Source of the DNA: Rhodobiaceae bacterium
GTDB taxonomy: Bacteria > Pseudomonadota > Alphaproteobacteria > Rhizobiales > JANQQB01
Assembly (NCBI GenBank): GCA_028285165.1
Contig: JANQQB010000263.1
Coordinates: 1-36,204, forward strand
DNA length: 36,204 nucleotides
Direction: 5' to 3'
How positions within the stretch are numbered: position 1 is the stretch's first letter; each line of letters opens with the position of its first letter. The notes beneath the pieces are model-generated. The model had not been told where the DNA came from. It ran no database searches and saw only the letters and a list, made by a program, of their open reading frames with translations. The position numbers and the translations under genes were made by a program. This document shows, one piece after another, positions 16,265 to 24,513 of this stretch.

Positions 16265-17122
16265 ATGTGGCCGAAGCAAAGGGCGCAAAGCGGGGAAGAT
16301 GACTTGAGCGACCAGGATCCAGTTGCGACAAACACTCACCGGCCGGCCACGTCACTCGGATGGTCCGTCTCCCTTGAAGCGCCGGCGACCGACGCATCCG
16401 GTCCGGTTTCCGTCGGTTGGCTCCTAGCCGAACAACGGGCCAGCATTCTTTTCGATCCGCCGGCCCGCCTGCGCACCCGGCATCAAAAGCCCGTGCACCC
16501 GAAATCGGCCGCCGCGTGTCCGGCCGTTCTCGGTCTCGACAACCGGTTGTTCGAAGTCAAATGCCCGTTGGACCTGGTTCTCGAATACACCCTCAGCGAT
16601 CTGGGCGCTCCGGGCGTTCGCAATGCCCTCGGATCGAGGAGCCCCGTTCGCAACACAGCACTCGATCATTTCATCATCGTCAGCCCGCAGGACGAATGGC
16701 GCCATCCGGACAGACCGATCCTGCAATTGCGCCTGCCCTACATCTTCCTGGCCGACGAACCGGTTTTCATGGCCCAGCTCCCGCCCTTTTTCCACCGACC
16801 TGCCGACCCCCTGCCCGGCCTGATGATCGGCGGACGTTTTCCGATCAACGTCTGGCCGCGCACCCTGTCCTGGGCATTCGAATGGCATGAAACCGACCGG
16901 CCCCTTACGCTGAAACGGGGCGACCCGCTGTTTTATCTGCAATTCGAGGTGTCGTCTCCGTCCCGACCGATTCAGATGGTCGAGGCCGCGCTTACTCCCG
17001 AGTTGCAGGCCTATCTCGATGCGATCGGCGGCGTGGTCAACCTGGTCGACCAGACGTTCTCGCTGTTCGAAGCCGCGGAAAAACGGCGCCCCGCGCGCCT
17101 TCTTGAACCTGTGCGCCGATGA
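16265..17122 (+). CDS. conserved-looking protein of unknown function, first gene of the glycan cluster
   Basis: A 285-residue soluble protein without signal peptide or membrane helix. Distinct segments are FEVKCPLDLVLEY (about 98-110), LRLPYIFLADEPVFMAQLPPF (about 158-178), FPINVWPRTLSWAFEWH (about 197-213) and LKRGDPLFYLQFE (about 218-230). The Trp/Pro/Phe-rich core looks like a conserved enzyme or binding fold that I cannot name. The ATG at 16265 has a poor ribosome site; a TTG at 16304 after GGGGAAG is a plausible alternative start. The glycosyltransferase gene begins about 60 bases after its end, suggesting shared transcription and a role in the same pathway. Confidence 0.7.
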   Translation: MWPKQRAQSGEDDLSDQDPVATNTHRPATSLGWSVSLEAPATDASGPVSVGWLLAEQRASILFDPPARLRTRHQKPVHPKSAAACPAVLGLDNRLFEVKCPLDLVLEYTLSDLGAPGVRNALGSRSPVRNTALDHFIIVSPQDEWRHPDRPILQLRLPYIFLADEPVFMAQLPPFFHRPADPLPGLMIGGRFPINVWPRTLSWAFEWHETDRPLTLKRGDPLFYLQFEVSSPSRPIQMVEAALTPELQAYLDAIGGVVNLVDQTFSLFEAAEKRRPARLLEPVRR

Positions 17123-17182
17123 GACCAATCGCCCCGATTGCCGCAATCAGCCGGTTTCCCGCACACCGAGCCGGGCAGATCC

Positions 17183-18022
17183 ATGGCACCTGATCCTGCG
17201 GCGGCATCGGCCGTCACTCTGATGATCGGCATGATCACGCCGGGCACGATGGCGACCGCCACGTGCCAGTCTCTCATCGCCCTCACGCAGAGCCTGCAGG
17301 AACGCGGCGCGCCCTTCGCCTTCGTCACCCACCAGGGACCGGACGTCGTTATGGGACGCAACAAACTGATGAGCCGGTTTCTCACCGAGCGGACCTTCTC
17401 GCATTTCCTGATGGTGGACAGCGACATGGTGTTCGAACCGGCCGCCTTTTGGCGGCTGCTCGCCCATAGTGAGGATTTTACCGCCGTCGCCTATCCGCAG
17501 AAATATTATGACTGGCCGGATCTGCAGAACCGTCTCGACGCAGAGACCAAGCGACCGGACGACGAACGCATTCCGCTTCATGTTATGGTCTCGAAATCGT
17601 TCGATTACACACACCAGACGAGCGGTTTCGACGGGACCGAATGGCGACCGGACCGCCGCGACGGCTTCATCACCGTGCCGGCGGTCGGTCCGGGTCTTGC
17701 GCTGATCAGCAGGAAGGTGCCGGAGACAATGGCCGCGCGCGGTGTTGCGAAAGCCTATCCGACGATGGGCCGGTTGCCCGGCTACAAGGATCTCGACTGG
17801 CACGATTTCTTCAGCCATATCGGATCCGCAGACGGTGGACTGCACTACGCCGAGGATCAAAGCTTTTGCCATCGCTGGGTCGTCGGATGCGGCGGTACGA
17901 TCTGGCTGGATGTCGAGACCGTGGTCCCCCATATCGGGCCGCACTTCTATCGGGGCAGGTATCGCGACCGTATGACGGAAGACTTTCCGGACCTGACCGA
18001 AACCGGAACGGAGACGGGATGA
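17183..18022 (+). CDS. GT-A type glycosyltransferase
   Basis: A 279-residue protein resembling GT2-like sugar transferases. The N-terminal strand VTLMIGMITPG starts a nucleotide-binding fold. GRNKLMSRFL (about 58-67) and HFLMVDSDMVF (about 74-84) follow, the latter holding the DxD metal/nucleotide-sugar motif D79-S-D81. The segment GPGLALISRKV and an acidic EDQSFCHRW (about 235) fit the base region of such enzymes. It is probably cytosolic, adding a sugar to a surface glycan or protein. I chose the ATG at 17183 over a TTG at 17138, as the fold begins soon after it. Sugar donor and acceptor are unknown. Confidence 0.82.
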   Translation: MAPDPAAASAVTLMIGMITPGTMATATCQSLIALTQSLQERGAPFAFVTHQGPDVVMGRNKLMSRFLTERTFSHFLMVDSDMVFEPAAFWRLLAHSEDFTAVAYPQKYYDWPDLQNRLDAETKRPDDERIPLHVMVSKSFDYTHQTSGFDGTEWRPDRRDGFITVPAVGPGLALISRKVPETMAARGVAKAYPTMGRLPGYKDLDWHDFFSHIGSADGGLHYAEDQSFCHRWVVGCGGTIWLDVETVVPHIGPHFYRGRYRDRMTEDFPDLTETGTETG

Positions 18023-18058
18023 AGCGGCCCCGCCTCACTTGGCACGAAAGCCTCAACC

Positions 18059-18829
18059 ATGGCCCTGGAATCCTCTGACGGGCCGGTGCACTGGCTCTTC
18101 CTCGCCACGCTTCCCGGCTCCGGATCGACCCTCCTGGCGGATCTCCTGTGCCGGCATTGCGGCGCCGGACAATTGGCTCCCCGGGCGGAGGCACAATGGC
18201 TTGTTCCGGACCTCACACGGCCGGGAAGCCGCTGGGATCCCGACTGGCCGCCCGCCTTGGATGGCGTCCGCCGCATCTGGCTTGATCGTGTTCGGGAAAA
18301 GGCCCTTGCCGGCAGTGTGCTCGAAAAATCACCGCCGAACCTGTGTCGCATGCGACGCCTCATGACGGCCTTTGCCGACATGCCGCAGACACTCGTCCGG
18401 CTGGTGCGCGATCCGTTCGCCGTGTGCGAAGGATGGACACGCTATCCAAGCGAGACGATATTCGCCGACTGGGCGCCCGGCATGAAGCATGTTGTGACAT
18501 CAAGAGAGCAGTATTGGGCGCTTCTTGGCGATGTCTGCGGCAAACGCATGACCATGCTGCACGACCTCGGCGACCTCGCCGTCCATACGGTGCGCTACGA
18601 GAGGTTGGTGGCGACCCCCCTGCAGACCCTGACCGACATTGCTGTGGATTGCCCCGGTCTCGCACCACCGGAAACGGACCGGATCGACGGTGTCGAAGAC
18701 CGCAACCGCACGCAGTTGCAATCGCTGGACGATGGGCAAAGACAGGCCTTCGCCGCGGGGCTGCGGCCCTATGCGGGAGCGGTCGAGGATCTCGGCTACA
18801 GCGTCGAAGCTCCTTCGGGTCAGCCCTGA
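18059..18829 (+). CDS. sulfotransferase family protein
   Basis: A 256-residue PAPS-dependent sulfotransferase-like protein. The 5'-phosphosulfate loop is ATLPGSGSTLLADLL (about residues 16-30). The 3'-phosphate motif is RLVRDPFAVCEGW (about 114-126), and VRYERLVATP (about 178) is the common third landmark. It likely transfers sulfate to a sugar hydroxyl of the glycan made by the surrounding genes, though acceptor identity is inference. It follows the glycosyltransferase by 36 bases. Its 3' end overlaps the convergent methyltransferase by 10 bases. Confidence 0.82.
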   Translation: MALESSDGPVHWLFLATLPGSGSTLLADLLCRHCGAGQLAPRAEAQWLVPDLTRPGSRWDPDWPPALDGVRRIWLDRVREKALAGSVLEKSPPNLCRMRRLMTAFADMPQTLVRLVRDPFAVCEGWTRYPSETIFADWAPGMKHVVTSREQYWALLGDVCGKRMTMLHDLGDLAVHTVRYERLVATPLQTLTDIAVDCPGLAPPETDRIDGVEDRNRTQLQSLDDGQRQAFAAGLRPYAGAVEDLGYSVEAPSGQP

Positions 18830-19434
18830 CGTTCGGCGATTGTCCGACCTTTCCCGCCGTCGGGCCCCATCGTGACTTCGATGACCAATTGGGCGCCGCC
18901 GCTGAACCGCACCGTGCAACGATCCTCATGCGCCTGAAGAAACGCGGCCGCGGCACGCAGGATGCTGTCGCCCCACCATTTTCCCGGACAATGATCATCG
19001 AGGCAGATGAGCCCGCCGACGCGGCAGGCCGCGAGACTGAGGTCCAGATCCCGTCGGACGGCGTCATAGGTGTGATCGCCATCGATGTAGACGAAGCCCA
19101 GTGAGCCCGGCTCGAAACGGCCAAGCGCAGTCGCCGACTTTTCCCTTACGACCTGCAGCACCCCCGATGCGATGTCCGCGTCGAAATCCCGAACAAAACC
19201 GGCATAGACGGCGTCCATATCCACACCGGATGCCGCGCCGTACCACGCATCCCGATGAAGCGGATCGGTGCTCAGCACCCAGGGATCGACCGCGTAGAGA
19301 CGCCACGGGCGGGCATGCGCCAGAATGCGGTCGGTAAACCCGCCCTGCCAGACGCCGATTTCGGCGCCCACATCGCCCTTCGGCAACAGATCGAGCACAT
19401 GAGTCCGGCCGGTTGCGTAGTCCATACAGATCAT
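18820..19434 (-). CDS. class I SAM-dependent methyltransferase
   Basis: A 204-residue protein of the Methyltransf_24 type. SAM motif I is GAEIGVWQGGFTDRIL (about 23-38). The acidic LYAVDPW follows, and the diagnostic FVYIDGDHTYDAVRRDLDL (about 113-131) and GGLICLDDHCPG lie later. Such enzymes often methylate sugars or small metabolites in glycan loci. It is on the opposite strand to its neighbours, inserted between two sulfotransferase/glycosyltransferase genes, so it is transcribed separately. An in-frame ATG at 19425, nine bases inside, is an equally possible start. Confidence 0.85.
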   Translation of the reverse strand: MICMDYATGRTHVLDLLPKGDVGAEIGVWQGGFTDRILAHARPWRLYAVDPWVLSTDPLHRDAWYGAASGVDMDAVYAGFVRDFDADIASGVLQVVREKSATALGRFEPGSLGFVYIDGDHTYDAVRRDLDLSLAACRVGGLICLDDHCPGKWWGDSILRAAAAFLQAHEDRCTVRFSGGAQLVIEVTMGPDGGKGRTIAERQG

Positions 19435-19595
19435 CCCCGCCGGTCATGGCCAATAGGGCGCCTCAGAAGATGCGATGGATACACCGGATGCACATGACAT
19501 CACAAACCTTTGGCAACAGGCATCTTTTTTCGTTTCATCTTCGATCTTTATGCCGGATGTTTAAGATGACTAAATCGGAATAAGGACGGAACCCA

Positions 19596-21251
19596 GTGCC
19601 CGTCGGCCTTTACCACCATCCCGATGCCGTGCAGCGACCGGGCGCGGACATCATCGGCCGAAGGGCGGCCGGCAGCAACATGCTTGCCGCGTTGGCACGG
19701 GACACCATGACCGACCCGATCCATTGTGTCGTCGACGATCCGTCCCATACGGAAGACTTCCGCTATCTGGTCGAGAGCCTGGCACCTGGCCGTCAGACAA
19801 AAAGCCATCTCATGGCAGCGTCTGAGACGCTGGGCGGTTTGGACGCCGTTATGCTGCCCGGTCCCGGTATCGGCGACATGGCATGGCAGCGGGCACGCCG
19901 CGGCCGGACCGCCTATTCCCTCTGCGGCATCACGCATACGCTCGCGACAGGGCGCATGGCCCACGCCCTGTTCGACCTGTACCTGGCGCCCACGACGGCC
20001 TGGGACGCCGTGATCTGCACGTCCCGGGCGGCGCGACAGGTCGTGGAAAACCATTTCGACGCGGCACATGACTATCTGGCGCGGGAACGCGGCGCCACCG
20101 CCCGACCGGACTTGAGCCTGCCGATCCTGCCACTCGGCCTCCATGCCGATGCATTCGTTGCGCCTGCCGGGTTACGCGACCGCTGGCGCGATCGGCTGGG
20201 GATTGGAGACGGTGACTCCGTGGTGATGACCCTGGGCCGCCTGTCTGCACTGGAAAAACTGCAGCCAGCGCCCTTGATGAAGGCGCTGGAACTAGCGGCA
20301 AAGGCGACCAGGTCACAAATCCGTCTTGTTGCGACGGGTTGGTTCGACAGCCCGGAATCGGAAAGCGTGTATCGGCGCGCGGCAACCGTTTTGGCACCGT
20401 CCGTCGCGACGACCTTCATCGACGGCACCGATTCCGAGACCGTCCAGGGTGTCCGTGCTGCCGCCGACATCTTTGTCATGCCCGTCGACAACATCCAGGA
20501 AACCTTCGGGCTTGCCATTCTGGAGGCGATGGCTGCAGGCCTGCCCGTTATTTGTTCGGACTGGGACGGCCACCGGGACACGGTCGTCGACGGCGTCACC
20601 GGGATCACCGTGCCGACCCTCATGGCCGCGCCCGGCGGGGGCATCGAAATCGCGGAACGCCATGACGACGGCACCGACACCTACCTGCAGTTTCTCGGAC
20701 AGGTCCAACAGCGCACGGCAATCGACGTCCGGGCATTGGCCGAAGCGCTCGCCGCCCTTATCGCCGAGCCCGAAAAGGCGCGGGCACTCGGCAGCGCCGG
20801 CCGGCAGCGCGCCTCAACCGAATATGACTGGTCCGCACTGCTCCCGCGTTACCGCGCCCTGTGGGCCGAACTTGCCGCGCGGCGCCGGCGGGAAGGTGGC
20901 GTCCTATCGACGGCATGCCATCCGGCTGTCCTCGATCCCTTCGCAAGCTACGGCCATTACGCGACCGCACACCTGAAACCCGATACGGACCTCAATGCGG
21001 AAAGGGCCGTCACTGCCGAGCGCATCGCCGACCTGATGCACCTGACCGGCGACGACCATGTCGGCTTCAGCGTGGCCCCACCGGATCTGTTGGCGGAGAT
21101 ACAGGCCGAGCTTGTCAAGAGCGGACCGCTGCCGCTTTCGCACCTCCGCGAACGGCTGGACATGCCGGCCGATCTTCTGGAACGCTGCATTCTCTGGCTC
21201 GTGAAATACGACCTCGTCCAGGTCGATCGGCGAGGCGCAGGCGGCCCATGA
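19596..21251 (+). CDS. GT4-family glycosyltransferase with C-terminal extension
   Basis: A 551-residue GT-B fold enzyme with a GTG start preceded by AAGGA. The N-terminal half ends around CTSRAARQVVENHF. The donor-binding half shows VVMTLGRLSALEKLQP (about 210-225), the family motif ETFGLAILEAMAAGLPVICSDWDGHRDTV (about 305-333) and a Rossmann tail. These are typical of retaining GT4 transferases. The last about 120 residues are not part of a standard GT4; they end in a compact helix-turn-helix/winged-helix-like unit (PLSHLRERLDMPADLLERCILWLVKYDLVQVD). The start of the next sulfotransferase overlaps its stop by four bases (ATGA). Confidence 0.88.
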   Translation: MPVGLYHHPDAVQRPGADIIGRRAAGSNMLAALARDTMTDPIHCVVDDPSHTEDFRYLVESLAPGRQTKSHLMAASETLGGLDAVMLPGPGIGDMAWQRARRGRTAYSLCGITHTLATGRMAHALFDLYLAPTTAWDAVICTSRAARQVVENHFDAAHDYLARERGATARPDLSLPILPLGLHADAFVAPAGLRDRWRDRLGIGDGDSVVMTLGRLSALEKLQPAPLMKALELAAKATRSQIRLVATGWFDSPESESVYRRAATVLAPSVATTFIDGTDSETVQGVRAAADIFVMPVDNIQETFGLAILEAMAAGLPVICSDWDGHRDTVVDGVTGITVPTLMAAPGGGIEIAERHDDGTDTYLQFLGQVQQRTAIDVRALAEALAALIAEPEKARALGSAGRQRASTEYDWSALLPRYRALWAELAARRRREGGVLSTACHPAVLDPFASYGHYATAHLKPDTDLNAERAVTAERIADLMHLTGDDHVGFSVAPPDLLAEIQAELVKSGPLPLSHLRERLDMPADLLERCILWLVKYDLVQVDRRGAGGP

Positions 21252-21976
21252 TCATCTTCAATGCCGGGGTGCCGCGGTCCGGCACGGTCTATGTCAACGC
21301 GATCATCCGCAATCTGATCGGCGGTCCGGTCGTCCAGGCCAATCCGCACGGTCCCGAACTGTTCCCGACGGTCAATCAGCTTGTTCGCGAAGCTCACACC
21401 CGGGCCATTCCGGCAATCGTGCACACCCATAGCTGGGACCCTGCGACCTCGGCGCTCGTTCGGCAGCACAACGATGTTGCCGGGTTCCTGAATTACCGGG
21501 ACCCGCGCGACGCGTGTGTGTCGATGATGAAAATGCATGACCTTTCCCTTGACGAGGCGGCATCGGAGATCATCGAGTGCTATTCGGTCTTTGAAGTAAC
21601 CGGCGCCGAGACGGGCTGGCTGCTCATCCGGTACGAGACCCTCGTGACACATCCGGTTCAGGTGGTTTCGCGCATGGCATCTGAACTCGGTTTGGAGCGG
21701 GGCATCGAAGCGATTTCATCCGCGCTTGAAGCGAGCAGTCTCGACCGGCATCGCGCTGTCATGCAGGCGGTCGCGGACGGCCGGCAATTGTCGATACGCC
21801 AGCGCAAGAACCGGTATCGAATATTGCACGAAGATGCCGAGACATTGATCACCGACCGCCACATCCAGTCCGGGGCGATCGGACGCTGGCGCACCGAACT
21901 CGGACCGGAGGAATGCCGGTATCTGGAGCAGCGCTTCGCACCGCTTCTGGACCGATACCGATATCGTCAGGAATAG
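21248..21976 (+). CDS. sulfotransferase family protein
   Basis: A 242-residue protein. The 5'-phosphosulfate loop-like FNAGVPRSGTVYVNAII is at residues 4-20. The 3'-phosphate segment GFLNYRDPRDACVSMMKMH (about 79-97) and the landmark IRYETLVTHP (about 132) fit PAPS-dependent sulfotransferases. It is distinct in sequence from the sulfotransferase at 18059. The ATG at 21248 lies within the stop of the GT4 gene, so the two are coupled and likely act on the same acceptor. It is convergent with the RTX-like gene, with 18 bases between stops. Confidence 0.82.
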   Translation: MIIFNAGVPRSGTVYVNAIIRNLIGGPVVQANPHGPELFPTVNQLVREAHTRAIPAIVHTHSWDPATSALVRQHNDVAGFLNYRDPRDACVSMMKMHDLSLDEAASEIIECYSVFEVTGAETGWLLIRYETLVTHPVQVVSRMASELGLERGIEAISSALEASSLDRHRAVMQAVADGRQLSIRQRKNRYRILHEDAETLITDRHIQSGAIGRWRTELGPEECRYLEQRFAPLLDRYRYRQE

Positions 21977-21994
21977 ACTGACATGTCGTCGGGA

Positions 21995-22714
21995 TCAGCG
22001 AAACTGAAGCCTCATCCAGCCGGGCGCGTTGATCCACCGGTCCAGCTTTGTGTCCAGATATTTGTTCATTTCGCGGTCATAGGTGACGGACATCGCCCGG
22101 CGTGTGGCCGGATTGATCACGGTAGCGGTGACGACACGCCCCGCCCCTTTCCCGGCGGCACCGTATACCTTGCTTCCCGGCAGACCCACCAGCGTATCGT
22201 TGTTCCCGCCGGCATAGACCGTATCCATTGTCGATCCCGCATAAATGGTGGTCGCACGCGAGCGGAACGAGCTTGGGCTCAGCGTATCGTTGCCCCAGCC
22301 GGCGTAAATGGTGTCCATGACGTTGCCACGAAAATAGGGGCTCAAGGTATCGTTGGTGCGCCCGCCACTCCTGGTGTGCATGGGCCTGCCCCGAAAATGC
22401 GGATTCAGGGCATCGTTTCCGGCCCCGGCGCCAACGGTAGCCATGACCGCGCCGCGTCCTCCGCCTCCAATTTTACGGCTGCCCAGGGCATCGTTCCCGG
22501 CCCCGGCGCCAACGGTAGCCATGACCGCGTCGCGCCCTGCGGCACCGATTGTGACGAATTCGAAATTGGACGTCATTGTATTGAGCGCGGGATTTCGAAA
22601 CGCCCCGATCATCGCTTCGTCGCTTATACTGACCTGGTTGCCCGGTCGACGCCCGGGATCCCGCAGATTCTTGACATCCGGGTCAAAACCGAACTTGGAC
22701 GGAAATTTAGCCAT
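21995..22714 (-). CDS. degenerate RTX-like repeat protein
   Basis: A 239-residue protein with a soluble N-terminus and a central repeat block (about residues 60-180). ND[A/T]L recurs at 74, 100, 121, 142 and 172, in contexts such as GAGAGNDALG, YAGWGNDTLSP and YAGGNNDTLVG. This resembles the GGxGxDxL nonapeptide of RTX calcium-binding proteins, but the units are 21-30 residues apart rather than nine. There is no Sec signal, as for type I secreted RTX proteins, but also no obvious C-terminal secretion signal; the end (INAPGWMRLQFR) is aromatic and basic. AAAGG precedes the ATG. It sits divergently inside the glycan cluster, so it is a candidate surface substrate. Confidence 0.65.
   Translation of the reverse strand: MAKFPSKFGFDPDVKNLRDPGRRPGNQVSISDEAMIGAFRNPALNTMTSNFEFVTIGAAGRDAVMATVGAGAGNDALGSRKIGGGGRGAVMATVGAGAGNDALNPHFRGRPMHTRSGGRTNDTLSPYFRGNVMDTIYAGWGNDTLSPSSFRSRATTIYAGSTMDTVYAGGNNDTLVGLPGSKVYGAAGKGAGRVVTATVINPATRRAMSVTYDREMNKYLDTKLDRWINAPGWMRLQFR
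22406..22529. repeat. two near-identical 46-base copies inside the RTX-like gene
   Basis: Positions 22406-22451 and 22484-22529 differ by one base and are 78 bases apart, equal to 26 codons. They encode the repeated VMATVGAGAGNDAL units. The near-identity, compared with the diverged other units, points to a recent in-frame duplication or gene conversion. Confidence 0.85.
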
Positions 22715-23052
22715 CGATATTTACCTTTCGACCCGCCACAAAGGTCAAACTCGACTTAAGATTATTGAGATTCACCTTCACACCCAGCCCTCAACTTGCA
22801 CGGTAACACATCGAATCAGCGCCGCCCAGATGGGACCGCCTGTGCATTTGCCATTCTCAAGTTTTGCGTCGTACATGCCGCCCTTGTCATGAAACCAATT
22901 CAGAATTCCACTCCGATTCGGGAGCTACGGGGACATGGATTGCCAAAATCCTCTGCGGTAACGATGGTACTTTGCTTGGACTTGCTTGCTGTGCCCACGA
23001 AAGCCATCGAGCCGGTCCGCGACCGAAGACGTCGACGGAAAGGCGCAGCTTG
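22715..23052. other. divergent intergenic region, RTX-like gene/double-FkbM gene
   Basis: About 338 bases, less GC-rich than its surroundings. It must carry promoters in both directions. On the minus strand AAAGG lies nine bases before the RTX-like ATG. On the plus strand AAAGGCG lies before the ATG at 23053. The plus frame is open back to 22864 but shows no family-like sequence there, so I leave that part non-coding. Confidence 0.4.
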
Positions 23053-24513
23053 ATGCTTTTCGCCAGCCAGGCGGGTCAGGACAGATTTGTCGACGAACAG
23101 ATTTTCGGCGGCAAACGAAACGGTGTCTTTTTGGAAATCGGCGCTTTTGATGGCGTGACCGGGTCCAATTCGCTGTTTTTCGAGCGGGTGCGAAACTGGA
23201 AAGGCCTCCTTATCGAACCAGTGGAACGGTTGGCGGAAGCGGCGCGGCGCGCGCGTTGCGCGCCGTGTCTGACGACCGCCATCGGCCAGCGCTCCGGCGT
23301 GGCGCGCTTTCTGGAAATCGAGCGTGGATACAAACAGATGAGCGGATTTCTGGAGACCTACCCGGCGGACCTGCTGGAAACTGTGCGCGCGCATCCGGAC
23401 CATCGCGAGCGTATCGTCGAGGTACCCGTCGCGACATTATCTGAAGTGCTGGAGACTTTGGAGGACACAAGGATCGACTACCTTTCACTCGACGTCGAAG
23501 GCGCCGAGGCATCTATCCTGGCGGGCTTCGATTTCGACGCGTTCCAGATCGACTGCTGGAGCATAGAAAACAACGGCAACGATGAGGTAATCCGCCAAAC
23601 GATGGAAAGAGCCGGATACCGGCATGTCGGACGCATCGGGGCCGATGAAATGTATCTCCGAAAGGCGCTTGATTTGGCCGAGCCGAAAGAACCGATGCCT
23701 CCCAACATCCAATCGTTGCCGTCCGGCACACCCGACATGGTCGTTGAGGAAATCGCGACACCCGCAGGCACCCTGCTCTACCCGGCCGAAGAAGCATTCA
23801 TCGGACAATCCCTTTCCGTCTGCGGCACGTTTAGTCCGCAGGAAGCGGACCTGTATGCCACGATCGTCGAACCGGGAGACACGGTTGTCGATGCCGGCGC
23901 CCATGTCGGATGGTTCACGCTTCACTTCGCCCACCTTGTCGGCCCGTCCGGACGGGTCATCGCCTTCGAGCCGCAGCGGCCTCTGTTCGATCTGTTGTTC
24001 GCCAATGCAGCCCGAAACGGCGCCGATCATGTCGAACCCTGGCACGCGGCGCTCGGCGAGCGCGAGGGCACGGCGAAGGCCGTCGATCAGCGGTTCGATC
24101 TGCCCGGCAATTTCGGGGGAGCGCCGCTGATTGAGGCGGGCGCTGGCCATCCTGTGCGTGTTATGCCGCTCGATGCGCTGGACCTCGACCGCTGCGACCT
24201 GATCAAGGCCGATGTACAGGGCATGGAGCGGGACGTCCTGATCGGAGCGGCAGGCACAATCGAACGGTTTCGTCCCGTACTCTATCTGGAGAACGAGGTG
24301 TTCGACCGGTCGCCGCAACTCATTTCGACACTGTTTGCACTTGGCTATCGCGCGTTCTGGCACTGCTGCCCGATTGCGGGCCCGCAAGCTCCGGACGATC
24401 TGACCGCACGGCTGTGTCCCAACATGCTGTGCATTCCTGAAGAAACGGAACCGCCGGCGATCGAGCTGCCGGAAATACGGGACAGAAGCGATTGGTGGCA
24501 GACCGTGCGATGA
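23053..24513 (+). CDS. tandem double FkbM-family methyltransferase
   Basis: A 486-residue protein holding two complete FkbM methyltransferase domains. Domain 1 covers about 1-205: SQAGQDRFVDEQIF, SAM motif FLEIGAFDG at 26-34, and LSLDVEGAE at 144-152. Domain 2 covers about 235-445: VDAGAHVGWFTL at 279-290, IAFEPQ, and LIKADVQGMERDVL at 383-396. The two differ from each other, with domain 1 closer to the SQAGQD type and domain 2 to the VDxGAxxG type. This suggests a fusion rather than a fresh duplication. FkbM enzymes are O-methyltransferases common in polysaccharide loci. The next gene starts within its stop (ATGA). Confidence 0.88.
   Translation: MLFASQAGQDRFVDEQIFGGKRNGVFLEIGAFDGVTGSNSLFFERVRNWKGLLIEPVERLAEAARRARCAPCLTTAIGQRSGVARFLEIERGYKQMSGFLETYPADLLETVRAHPDHRERIVEVPVATLSEVLETLEDTRIDYLSLDVEGAEASILAGFDFDAFQIDCWSIENNGNDEVIRQTMERAGYRHVGRIGADEMYLRKALDLAEPKEPMPPNIQSLPSGTPDMVVEEIATPAGTLLYPAEEAFIGQSLSVCGTFSPQEADLYATIVEPGDTVVDAGAHVGWFTLHFAHLVGPSGRVIAFEPQRPLFDLLFANAARNGADHVEPWHAALGEREGTAKAVDQRFDLPGNFGGAPLIEAGAGHPVRVMPLDALDLDRCDLIKADVQGMERDVLIGAAGTIERFRPVLYLENEVFDRSPQLISTLFALGYRAFWHCCPIAGPQAPDDLTARLCPNMLCIPEETEPPAIELPEIRDRSDWWQTVR

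Noticed and set aside
22406-22529. Possible CRISPR-like direct repeats
   Set aside because: There are only two copies, in frame inside a coding region and encoding a protein repeat, with no array or cas genes.
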